Below, in pieces: positions 31,424-37,902 of a stretch of DNA of 37,902 bases (position 1 is its first letter; each line of letters opens with the position of its first letter). Position numbers and translations under genes: made by a program. The stretch is taken from assembly GCA_946538975.1 (NCBI GenBank), contig CAMNHF010000009.1, forward strand, positions 1-37,902. Reading direction: 5' to 3'. Under the pieces are notes generated by a model, which saw nothing but the letters and a program-made list of their open reading frames with translations, made no database searches and was not told the DNA's origin. This stretch comes from an uncultured Clostridia bacterium (GTDB lineage Bacteria > Bacillota > Clostridia > Christensenellales > Aristaeellaceae).

Positions 31424-31491
31424 ACTATACCCTTGATGCGGGAGGACCGCAACCGGAACCGCATAAGCTGCAAGTTTTCGGCATAAACTAA
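31424..31491 (-). promoter_or_regulatory. LytTR-type direct repeats and promoter of the secreted protein/GH3 unit
   Basis: Minus strand repeats TTAGTTTATGC (31491-31481) and GCAGCTTATGC (31471-31461), 20 bp apart, then 31 nt, then TATAGT (31429-31424) followed by GAAG. LytTR regulators bind 9-bp imperfect direct repeats spaced by about two helix turns (established). The -35 is poor, fitting activation. Confidence 0.6.
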
Positions 31492-31511
31492 AAGCCACGG
31501 GAAACCAGGTC

Positions 31512-31540
31512 TTGACCCGGACGATGGGCGGGGATATACT
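31512..31540 (+). promoter_or_regulatory. Promoter of the GHKL kinase gene
   Basis: TTGACC (31512-31517), 17-nt spacer, TATACT (31535-31540). Transcription should begin near 31547, downstream of the in-frame ATG at 31524, which therefore cannot be the start codon if this promoter is used. Confidence 0.6.
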
Positions 31541-31580
31541 CTTGTTACTGAAATACAGGCAGCGGGAGGAGGGATGCGTT

Positions 31581-32927
31581 CTGTACAGCTTGATTGCGAA
31601 TCTGGCGGGGATCTACACCCGGCAGGTGTTTACCGTGGGCATGACCCAGCTGCAGTTCTGGATGGCCGCCCTGCTGTTCGCCATTCCCATCAAAAAGCGC
31701 AGGCCCCTCTGGCCGCGAATCCTGGTATCGATCGGGATCTGGCTGGCGCTGCTGGCACCGGCGGTCTGGATGCGAACCCACTGGCCGGACGCGGCCACCA
31801 GGCTGCCGGTGATGCTCATCAACGTCGGCTTCACCCTGCCGGTGCTCTTCCTGATCCTGGACGATCACCCCTTTTCGGTGTTGAGCACCTGGTGCGCGGC
31901 GGTGGCGGCGGAGGAGATCGTGGCGACGGTTTACGATCTGCTCATGATTCCCTTTGGCGTCGACACCTCCGCGGCTCTGCTCTTTTTCACCACCGGGGAC
32001 ATGGGCTGGGATCTGCTGGTCTATCTCCTGATCCGCTTCCTGCTCACCCTGTCGGTGTATCTGATCTTCGGGCGCCGCCGCCTGCACTCCGACGATACGC
32101 GGAGCATGCGTCAGATCGCCCTCCTCAGCACGGCAATCCTCATCCTGATCACGCTGTTCGCGACCTTCACCCAGGAGTACCGCGGGGAGAGCCCACCGCT
32201 GTTTGTCATCTCCCGGGGCTATGCGCTGGCTCTGGCCCTGCTGATCCTGTTGATCCGCTCCGGCATCGTTTCCCAGGGGCAGGCCCGCACGGAGCTGGCG
32301 GTGATGGAGCGTGTCATGGCCGAGGAGCGCAAGCAGTATGAGCAGAACCGGGAGAATATTGCCCTCATCAACATGCGCTGCCACGATCTCAAGCACCAGC
32401 TGGCCAACCTGGCCGGGCGGCTGACGGACGAGGAGGTCCGGTCGCTGCAGGAGGCCATGAACATCTACGACAGCACCATCAAGACCGGCAGCGAGGTGCT
32501 GGACGTGGTGCTCTACGAGAACCAGCTGGCCTGCCGGCGGGATCAGATCCAACTCTCCTGCCTGGCGGACGGCAGGGCCCTGTCCTTCATGCGCACCCGG
32601 CACATCTACGCCCTCTTCTCCAATGCCCTGCGCAATGCCATGGAAGCGGTGCGGAAGGTGGAGGACCCCGAGCAGCGGATCATCAGCATGAACGTGGAGG
32701 ACCTGGGGGAGGAGGTTGCCGTCACCGTCACCAACTACTATGCGGAGGAGCCGGACATCCGCGGCGGCGTGGCCTATACCGGCAAGCAGGACGTGAACCG
32801 CCACGGTTTCGGCACCATGAGCATGCGCTACATCGCCGAGCAGTACCACGGCCGCATGGCCATGGAGGCCCGCAATGGCATCTTCCGGCTCTATATCACC
32901 CTGCGGAAGCCGGAGAAGGCCGAATAA
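31581..32927 (+). CDS. GHKL-type sensor histidine kinase (AgrC/LytS-like class)
   Basis: A 448-residue membrane kinase (if begun at 31581). About six TM segments occupy residues 1-225. A dimerisation helix carries phosphoacceptor His268 in 'INMRCHDLKHQL', and a GHKL ATPase domain follows ('LFSNALRNAMEAVRKV' N box, 'VAVTVTNYYAEEP', 'KQDVNRHGFGTMSMRYIAEQYHG' G box). It is the natural partner of the LytTR regulator at 35.4-36.1 kb. The start is unusual: AGGAGG (31567-31572) is 8 nt before an in-frame CTG (31581). The next normal option is TTG at 31590, and the only upstream ATG in frame precedes the predicted transcription start. Confidence 0.85.
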   Translation: MYSLIANLAGIYTRQVFTVGMTQLQFWMAALLFAIPIKKRRPLWPRILVSIGIWLALLAPAVWMRTHWPDAATRLPVMLINVGFTLPVLFLILDDHPFSVLSTWCAAVAAEEIVATVYDLLMIPFGVDTSAALLFFTTGDMGWDLLVYLLIRFLLTLSVYLIFGRRRLHSDDTRSMRQIALLSTAILILITLFATFTQEYRGESPPLFVISRGYALALALLILLIRSGIVSQGQARTELAVMERVMAEERKQYEQNRENIALINMRCHDLKHQLANLAGRLTDEEVRSLQEAMNIYDSTIKTGSEVLDVVLYENQLACRRDQIQLSCLADGRALSFMRTRHIYALFSNALRNAMEAVRKVEDPEQRIISMNVEDLGEEVAVTVTNYYAEEPDIRGGVAYTGKQDVNRHGFGTMSMRYIAEQYHGRMAMEARNGIFRLYITLRKPEKAE

Positions 32928-32948
32928 CACAGCTCCCTGCGCACAGCA

Positions 32949-32985
32949 AAAAGGACGCGCCGTCAAACACGCAGCGCGTCCTTTT
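32949..32985. terminator. Bidirectional terminator between the kinase and GH78 genes
   Basis: AAAAGGACGCGC (32949-32960) and GCGCGTCCTTTT (32974-32985) form a perfect 12-bp stem whose A/T ends give T-runs on both strands; it serves both convergent genes. Confidence 0.85.
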
Positions 32986-32994
32986 GCGTGGGGT

Positions 32995-35256
32995 TCAGGG
33001 TTCTTCCCTGCGGATCGTGTGCGTCCCAGCACCGCTCACCGTCTCCGGTTCCATGCCCGGCAGCCGCACTTCCGCGGTGACACCCTCGGGCAGGGTGACT
33101 TCCAGCGCCCGGGCGGTGCCGTATACGGTGATGATCCCCTTCACCGTGCTTACCTTCACGCTGACCTGCCCGGAATGGCTGAAGTCCGGCGCGATGACGC
33201 AGGTCTCCCAGCCCGGGGCCGTGGGCCGCACGCCGCCGACCCATGCGGGAAGGAGATACACGCCGCTGGCGGACCAGGCGTGGTTCCAGGTGCCCATGCC
33301 CTCGTCGAAATACTCCCACAGGGTGCTGATCCCCTTCTCCCGATTCACGGAGACCATGTTTCCGTAACGGGCCTCCATGCGGTCCAGCGCCTCGTCGGCA
33401 TACCCCATCCGGAAGAGGGCCTCCAGCACGTAGGCCTCCATGTAGGAGCTGGCCTTGTGCGTGCCCTGCAGCACCGTCAGGATCACCGGCCAGCGCTCCG
33501 CCGGGGCCAGGCCGCTCAGCACCGCCAGGGCGTTGCCGCGGTCATCGGGGCTGGCAGTGGTGGTGTAGCCGACGCCCTCCACCCAGAGGCTCTCATAGCC
33601 TGCGGCAATGGTGTCCGCCGTCTCCCGCAGCCAGGGCTCCTCCACGCCCAGCACGCCGGCGATCTTCTCCAGCGTGACGAGGCACCAGTAATACCAGGCG
33701 TTCTCGCTGACCTTGGTGTCCACCTGGGCGCCCGTATCCTGCCAGTCCACCAGCCCCTGGCCGGTCTTGTGCTTCACCAGGCCGCTTGGGCCCAGCTTCC
33801 AGCGCTTCAGATAGCGGATGGCCGGCTCATAGATGATTTCCAGCGCCTCCGCGTCTCCCGTGTACAGATAATAGTCCCAGACGCTCACAATGCAGGCCAT
33901 TTCCTGCGCGGGCAGCTCGTAGAATTCCCCGCTGATGGGCGTGACCGTGGGGATCAGGTTGTCCAGCTTGCCCTTGCCGCTGCCCGGGGTGATCCAGGCG
34001 ACTTTCTGGGAGAGCATGGCGGGGAAGAGTGCGTAGGCGGACGGGTCGAGGCAGTAGACCATCTGCCGCATCTGACTGGCGGCGTCCCCCGTCCACTGGG
34101 CCCGCTCCCGGTCCGGGCAGTCCATGAAGGTCTCCCGGATGCAGACATACTGCGTCCGCGCGCCCATCTCCCACAGGGCGTCGAAGAAGGGATCCCCCAT
34201 GGCGAAGGCGCCGGCAATCTCGGTGTCATAGCCGGATTCCCGGTAGAACAGCCGCTTCACGGTCACACCGGCGGGAATGTGGTAGATGACCCGCATGCCG
34301 CTGACCCAGGAAGGGGAGACAAAGGTCTGCTCCCCGGCACCGGAGGTCACATAGGTGGTCGTGAGGCTCTGCGCCGCGGCGGTGTTGTCGGTGGTGATGG
34401 TGATCACGGCCTCCTGTCCGGCGGATACCGTGAGGCCCGGATGGATCTGGGCGTTGCAGGGCAGCAGCATCTCCAGCTGGCGATCCTCCCCGGCGCAGGT
34501 GTCCGCGAAGTCCCCGCTGTTGCGATAGTCCCGCTGCTCGCTCACCCGCAGGAGCGGTATCGGCCGGCGGTGAAGGGCGTTCCACGGGGCATCCCCATAG
34601 CTGCCGCGAACCTCCGCAGCCGCCCAGAAGGCTGCGTCAAAGCCCGGCTCCGTCCAGCCGGCGCAGTCATCCTCCGCCGCAGCGTAGTACACATTGTATT
34701 CCGGGAAGCGGTAGTTGGCCTGGGCAACCCCCAGCGCCGTGTCGTCCAGGAAGGCCGCGTGGCGGTGCGCCTTCCAGCTGCCGTCCGTGACGATGCGCTG
34801 CCCGCCGACGTCCGCCGCAAAAATCAGCCCGGCCGTGTCCACGGGCACGTTGCTGTAGCTCTGCTGATCCTCGCCCTTGACGCCCCAGAACCAGGCCAGC
34901 ACGCAGAGGGTGTTGGTCCCCTCGATGAGGTAGGGCGCCAGGTTCACGGTGTCAAAAAAGCCGTCCGCCGGGTTCGGCCCGCGCTTCATCCCGCCGTCAA
35001 AGACGACCTCCTGGCCGTTGACCCACAGGAAATATTTGTTTTCCGCGGCGATCTCCGCCGGGGCTTCCTCCGGCACGCGCTCCAGGTCAAAGCTCCTGAC
35101 GAAGCAGACCCATACATTGTTCGCCCGGTCCCCGGACCAGATCCACCTTGCGCTGTCCAGCAGCAGCGGCGCGTCGGCAGCGGCGGGATCGGCGCCTGCC
35201 GCCAGGGAGGACAGGAGAAGGGCTGCGGCCAGCAGGAGCGTGAGCAGTTTCTTCAT
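32995..35256 (-). CDS. Secreted GH78-type alpha-L-rhamnosidase-like protein
   Basis: A 753-residue exported glycosidase. The signal peptide is 1-21 ('MKKLLTLLLAAALLLSSLAAG'). N-terminal beta-sandwich domains (about 30-345) precede an (alpha/alpha)6 catalytic barrel (about 350-680). The GH78 acid motif 'ETFMDCPDRERAQWTGD' holds Asp379 and Glu384, and the base candidate is Glu648 in 'STLWEYFDEG', followed by 'TWNHAWSASGVYLLP'. A C-terminal beta-sandwich follows. GH78 enzymes remove alpha-L-rhamnose from plant or microbial glycans (family knowledge). The ATG at 35256 (GGAGGG 7 nt upstream) fits the signal peptide; an upstream in-frame extension to 35376 does not. Its promoter carries LytTR-type repeats. 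Confidence 0.9.
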   Translation of the reverse strand: MKKLLTLLLAAALLLSSLAAGADPAAADAPLLLDSARWIWSGDRANNVWVCFVRSFDLERVPEEAPAEIAAENKYFLWVNGQEVVFDGGMKRGPNPADGFFDTVNLAPYLIEGTNTLCVLAWFWGVKGEDQQSYSNVPVDTAGLIFAADVGGQRIVTDGSWKAHRHAAFLDDTALGVAQANYRFPEYNVYYAAAEDDCAGWTEPGFDAAFWAAAEVRGSYGDAPWNALHRRPIPLLRVSEQRDYRNSGDFADTCAGEDRQLEMLLPCNAQIHPGLTVSAGQEAVITITTDNTAAAQSLTTTYVTSGAGEQTFVSPSWVSGMRVIYHIPAGVTVKRLFYRESGYDTEIAGAFAMGDPFFDALWEMGARTQYVCIRETFMDCPDRERAQWTGDAASQMRQMVYCLDPSAYALFPAMLSQKVAWITPGSGKGKLDNLIPTVTPISGEFYELPAQEMACIVSVWDYYLYTGDAEALEIIYEPAIRYLKRWKLGPSGLVKHKTGQGLVDWQDTGAQVDTKVSENAWYYWCLVTLEKIAGVLGVEEPWLRETADTIAAGYESLWVEGVGYTTTASPDDRGNALAVLSGLAPAERWPVILTVLQGTHKASSYMEAYVLEALFRMGYADEALDRMEARYGNMVSVNREKGISTLWEYFDEGMGTWNHAWSASGVYLLPAWVGGVRPTAPGWETCVIAPDFSHSGQVSVKVSTVKGIITVYGTARALEVTLPEGVTAEVRLPGMEPETVSGAGTHTIRREEP

Positions 35257-35305
35257 AGGCATTCCCTCCGTCGATTCTGTGCGGTGAACGGTGTTTTCCG
35301 TCTTC

Positions 35306-35374
35306 AGCATAGTGCATTCCGGAGGGCCGCGAAACATGAACAGCACAAACTCCCGGACTCGCGGCATAAACTCC
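35306..35374 (-). promoter_or_regulatory. LytTR-type direct repeats and promoter of the GH78 gene
   Basis: Minus strand repeats GGAGTTTATGC (35374-35364) and GGAGTTTGTGC (35353-35343), 10/11 identical and 21 bp apart, then 31 nt, then TATGCT (35311-35306) followed by GAAG. The repeat-to-(-10) distance equals that at 31424-31491. Confidence 0.7.
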
Positions 35375-35406
35375 ATCGAAAAAGCGGCCCGAAGGCCGCC
35401 GGTGGA

Positions 35407-36120
35407 TCAGGAGCGCGTCTGGCCGATCATCCCGCCGAGCGCCTGCATGAAGGCTTTCTTACGGGGCTGGCTGATGCGCAGCTCCTCTCCGGCCACCGTG
35501 ACCGTGTAGCCCCGGACCCCCTCCACGCAGTGCAGGTTCACCAGGTAGCAGCTGTTGCACCGGGCAAAACCGTAGGGCTCCAGCTTCTCCGCCGCTTTGG
35601 CCAAGGTGCTGTACTGGGTGTATTCCCCGCGGCTGGTGTGGTAGATCAGGTGATGGCCCTGCACCTCCACATAGCGGATGCTGTCGAAGCTCAGCCGCAC
35701 CTGCCCCACCTCCGTGGGCACCAGGATGTCCTCTCCCTCGTGGGCCGGGAGCCGCTCCAGGATGCGGGTCAGCTTCAGCGAGAAATCATAGTAGTTGAAG
35801 GGCTTGACGATGTAGGCCAGGGCGCCCACGTCGTAGCCCTCGACGGCATACTGGGTCAGGCTGGTGACGAAGACCAGGGCCACCTTCGGATCCAGCTCCC
35901 GGAGCCGGTGGGACGCGTCCATCCCGTTCATCAGCGGCATCTGGATGTCCATGAACACCAGGTCATAGTCCGCGGTGTAGGGCTCCAGGAAGAGCAGCGG
36001 ATGCTCAAACATATGGGTGCGGAACTGCAGCATGTTTTCCTCCGCATACCGCCTGAGATGGGCCTGCAGCTGCCCGGCCGCCTCCCGGTCATCCTCCACA
36101 ATCGCCACGCGGATCGGCAT
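35407..36120 (-). CDS. LytTR-family response regulator
   Basis: A 237-residue regulator. The receiver domain (1-125) has 'VEDDRE' acidic residues, phosphoacceptor Asp58 in 'YDLVFMDIQMP', 'VFVTS' and Lys in 'AYIVKPFN'. The LytTR DNA-binding domain (about 140-235) contains 'IRYVEVQGHHLIYHTSRGEYTQYSTLAKAAEKLEPYGFARCNSCYLVNLHCVEGVRG' and ends 'ISQPRKKAF'. The ATG at 36120 follows GGAGGGAGGG. It lies 287 nt upstream of GH78 on the same strand with its own start; its kinase partner is on the opposite strand 2.5 kb away. The two LytTR-like repeat sites nearby are its likely targets. Confidence 0.92.
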   Translation of the reverse strand: MPIRVAIVEDDREAAGQLQAHLRRYAEENMLQFRTHMFEHPLLFLEPYTADYDLVFMDIQMPLMNGMDASHRLRELDPKVALVFVTSLTQYAVEGYDVGALAYIVKPFNYYDFSLKLTRILERLPAHEGEDILVPTEVGQVRLSFDSIRYVEVQGHHLIYHTSRGEYTQYSTLAKAAEKLEPYGFARCNSCYLVNLHCVEGVRGYTVTVAGEELRISQPRKKAFMQALGGMIGQTRS

Positions 36121-36214
36121 GCGCCCTCCCTCCTTTCGATGCGCTCCTGATGCGGGATGCTTCAATCATACGGATATAGAATCAGAATTCGACGGCCGGG
36201 CCGTTTTTCCTCTC

Positions 36215-36245
36215 AGGAGGCTCCGGAAATGCCCCGGAGCCTCCT
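36215..36245. other. 12-bp hairpin in a divergent intergenic region
   Basis: AGGAGGCTCCGG (36215-36226) pairs perfectly with CCGGAGCCTCCT (36234-36245; 7-nt loop). A smaller ACGGC/GCCGT hairpin followed by TTTTT lies just before it (about 36192-36209). Neither gene flanking this region ends here, so the terminator-like structures have no obvious partner. Confidence 0.4.
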
Positions 36246-36289
36246 TTGATCCGCCGCTCCGCCGCGTATGGAAAATTCAGGCAGCGCCC

Positions 36290-36338
36290 TTGACAAGTGA
36301 CCTTTCGTTCACTATAATAGGCGACCGAAGGGTCACTT
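36290..36338 (+). promoter_or_regulatory. TetR promoter with paired operators
   Basis: Consensus TTGACA (36290-36295), 17-nt spacer, TATAAT (36313-36318). AAGTGACCTTTCGTTCAC begins at 36295, and a related inverted copy ending in GGGTCACTT lies at about 36321-36338 (14/18 matching when reversed). The copies flank the -10, indicating autorepression. Confidence 0.7.
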
Positions 36339-36355
36339 ATGTTGACGCGGAGGTT

Positions 36356-36973
36356 ATGACGGCAAAAGACACGAAGGAAAGAATCCTGATGGCAGCGCTG
36401 GATCTGTTTTCGGAAAAGGGATATGAGGGCACCAACATCCGGGAGCTGGCCGCGTCCCTCGAACTGGTCAAGTCCGGCATCTACAAGCACTATGAGAGCA
36501 AGGAAGCGATCTGGAATGCCCTGCTGGACAGGATGATCGCCTATTACGGGGAACGCTTTGGCTCCGCCGAGCATTTGCCGCCTGTGCCGGATTCCCTGGA
36601 AGATTTCGTCTCCATGACCATGCGGATGGTGAATCTCACGATCCACGACGAGCAGATCGTGAAGACGAGGAAGGTGCTCACCCTGGAGCAGTACTGGGAC
36701 GAGCGCGCGCGGGATCTGGCGACCAAGCACTTCCTGACCGGGCTGACGGAGATGTTCGCGCGCATCTTCTCCGGCATGATGGACAAAGATCTGCTGAAAA
36801 AGGATGACCCCGCCATGCTGGCCTTTGCCTACACCGCGCCGATCTCCGCCCTCATCCACCTGTGCGACCGGGAGCCGGAGAAAACAGAGGATGCGATCGG
36901 GAAGATCGAAGCTTTCAGCCGGCATTTTGCTGCGGTTTATGGGGCGAAGTATCCTGACGGAAATGGTGCCTGA
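36356..36973 (+). CDS. TetR-family transcriptional regulator
   Basis: A 205-residue TetR protein. HTH (about 5-50): 'TKERILMAALDLFSEKGYEGTNIRELAASLELVKSGIYKHYESKEAIWNALL'; the C-terminal part is a helical ligand-binding domain. The ATG at 36356 gives a start 'MTAKDTKERI' typical of the family, though GGAGG is unusually close (2 nt). A consensus promoter with inverted operator copies lies directly upstream. No transporter or enzyme is adjacent on the right except the HAD gene 20 nt downstream, so its wider target is unclear. Confidence 0.92.
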   Translation: MTAKDTKERILMAALDLFSEKGYEGTNIRELAASLELVKSGIYKHYESKEAIWNALLDRMIAYYGERFGSAEHLPPVPDSLEDFVSMTMRMVNLTIHDEQIVKTRKVLTLEQYWDERARDLATKHFLTGLTEMFARIFSGMMDKDLLKKDDPAMLAFAYTAPISALIHLCDREPEKTEDAIGKIEAFSRHFAAVYGAKYPDGNGA

Positions 36974-36993
36974 GAAAGTGAGACGATGAAATC

Positions 36994-37596
36994 ATGCGAA
37001 TCTATGTGGATTTTGACGACTGCCTGTGCGAGACGGGAAGGGCCTTCTCAAGGCTTGCGCTGGAGATGTTCGATAAGCATGTTCCCTATGAGCAGATGCA
37101 TGATTTTGACATGGACAAGTCCTTTGACCTGGATGCGGAGCAATACCGGCGGTTCATGCTGCGGGGGCACGAGCCGGAGATCCTGCTGTCGTATGATGCG
37201 ACGCCGGGGGCTGCGGAGACTCTCAACGAATGGATTTCCAGCGGGCACGAGGTATCGGTCATCACCGGCCGCCCGTCAAGTGTGCATGAGCCCTCCCGCA
37301 GATGGCTGGATGAGCATGGACTGGAGAGGGCCAGGCTGTACTGCCTCAACAAATACGGAACGGATTCCCTGTTCGGGAGCAGTCATCAATCGCTGGAGCT
37401 CGAAGACTATTACAGGATGAAGTTTGATTACGCGGTGGAGGATTCTCCGAGGGCATTCAGGTTTTTCGGACATCTGCCGGAGCTGAAGGTGCTGGTGTTC
37501 GACAGGCCGTGGAACAGGGACTGTGCCTTCCCGAATCAAAACTATCGCAGGTGCGCCGATTGGGAGAGCATTCGCAGGATCGTCGCGGGTGTGTGA
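36994..37596 (+). CDS. HAD-superfamily 5'-nucleotidase (NT5C)-like protein
   Basis: A 200-residue HAD protein. Motif I is 'YVDFDDCLCETG' (Asp6, Asp8), motif II 'VSVITGRPSS', and the acidic motif IV 'FDYAVEDSPRAF'. 'VLVFDRPWNRD' near the end is typical of the deoxyribonucleotidase (NT5C/YorS-like) group, which dephosphorylates nucleoside monophosphates (family knowledge). It appears complete. It starts 20 nt after the TetR gene with a weak ribosome site (GTGAGACG), suggesting coupling to that transcript. The base composition is lower in GC than most of the window. Confidence 0.8.
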   Translation: MRIYVDFDDCLCETGRAFSRLALEMFDKHVPYEQMHDFDMDKSFDLDAEQYRRFMLRGHEPEILLSYDATPGAAETLNEWISSGHEVSVITGRPSSVHEPSRRWLDEHGLERARLYCLNKYGTDSLFGSSHQSLELEDYYRMKFDYAVEDSPRAFRFFGHLPELKVLVFDRPWNRDCAFPNQNYRRCADWESIRRIVAGV

Positions 37597-37902
37597 GAAG
37601 GCAAAGTACCGCCATGCCCTTCGGGATGTGGAGCGGGCCAGGCAGACACGGGAATACGGCCTGGACACCGCGAACCATCCCAACTGGTTTGACGCCTCCT
37701 ATATCTCCTGGCTGTCCTGCGATGCCCTGAACATCGAGCTGCCCGACGGCTGCCTGTACTTTCTGCCCATCATCAATTGGGGAAAATACCGCGAGGAAGG
37801 CGGAAGGCTGCTCATGCCCGTCAGCGTCCGGATGAACCACGCGGTCGCCGACGGCTACCTGATCGCCAATGTGTTCCGCCTATTGGAAAAGGAAATGGCG
37901 GA
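37589..37902 (+). pseudogene. 5'-truncated chloramphenicol acetyltransferase-like gene (runs off window)
   Basis: An open frame beginning at the tail of the HAD gene encodes a CAT-like C-terminal part: 'NHPNWFDASYISWLSCDALNIEL', 'YFLPIINWGKYREEGGRLLMPVSVRMNHAVADGYLIANVFRLLEKEM'. This matches the region from about residue 130 of roughly 215-residue CATs, including the catalytic His in the HxxxDG motif (here HAVADG). The N-terminal half that contributes the chloramphenicol pocket is absent. The frame overlaps the HAD stop (37594-37596) and has only a GTG at 37589 without a ribosome site. A deletion remnant is most likely; an assembly error or in-window frameshift cannot be excluded. The end lies outside the window. 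Confidence 0.65.

Noticed and set aside
31524-31526. ATG as start of the GHKL kinase
   Set aside because: It lies between the -35 and -10 of the predicted promoter, lacks a ribosome site and would add a non-homologous N-terminal extension.
32875-36150. Very long plus-strand open frame (about 1091 codons) opposite GH78 and the LytTR regulator
   Set aside because: It lies antisense to two clearly recognisable genes, has no ribosome site, and has the low-complexity Gly/Arg/His/Val composition typical of antisense frames in GC-rich coding DNA.
1-37902. CRISPR arrays, insertion sequences, integrases, phage genes or attachment repeats
   Set aside because: No regularly spaced repeats, transposase or integrase motifs, or flanking direct repeats were seen on reading; short repeats found are regulatory sites.

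Overview
The window is GC-rich and densely coded on both strands. Strong Shine-Dalgarno sites (GGAGG), sigma-A-type promoters and intrinsic terminators, a GHKL/LytTR two-component system and membrane-anchored or secreted glycosidases together suggest a high-GC Clostridia-like Bacillota, probably an uncultured gut or rumen organism. This placement is inference; no rRNA or marker gene is present.

Layout. 1-4.7 kb: 3' part of a branched-chain amino acid ABC transporter operon (substrate-binding protein, LivH, LivM, LivG, LivF). 4.7-7.5 kb: LysR regulator divergent from a 75-aa protein and an alpha/beta hydrolase, then a cyclophilin-like protein. 7.5-10 kb: a UvrA-type ATPase lacking the UvrB-binding domain. 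10.2-13 kb: HD phosphohydrolase with an OmpR/HK two-component system. 13-15.2 kb: an RR-type operator driving a short transcript (40-aa ORF plus terminator), then a Na/Pi cotransporter. 15.2-18.9 kb: YwaF-like membrane protein and a Ca2+-type P-type ATPase. 19.0-24.8 kb: an RNA-repair-like island. 24.8-27.5 kb: TetR-controlled redox operon (TetR, aldo/keto reductase, carboxymuconolactone decarboxylase-like protein, flavodoxin). 27.7-36.1 kb: glycosidase island (membrane GH3, small secreted protein, secreted GH78) with a split GHKL-kinase/LytTR-regulator pair. 36.3-37.9 kb: TetR regulator, HAD-type nucleotidase-like protein and a 5'-truncated chloramphenicol acetyltransferase-like remnant.

The most notable part is 19.3-24.8 kb. 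An RtcB RNA ligase follows a DUF2828 (Ro60/TROVE-like, vWA-containing) protein on the minus strand. Just upstream of the DUF2828 start lies a compact non-coding RNA with near-perfect tRNA D-, anticodon- (CAU loop) and T-arms, closed by an 8-bp stem instead of a normal acceptor. This is the layout of a bacterial Y RNA. Two overlapping WYL-domain regulators lie upstream. The promoter of the RNA/DUF2828/RtcB unit and the promoter of the WYL pair share a 22-nt element (21/22 identical) placed exactly 18 nt before a TATNAT -10 box, so one factor, probably the WYL pair, should control both.

A second cis-regulatory result is in the glycosidase island. Upstream of both the small-secreted-protein/GH3 unit and GH78 there are LytTR-type direct repeats, each ending exactly 31 nt before the -10 box. 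This ties the split two-component system to extracellular carbohydrate degradation.
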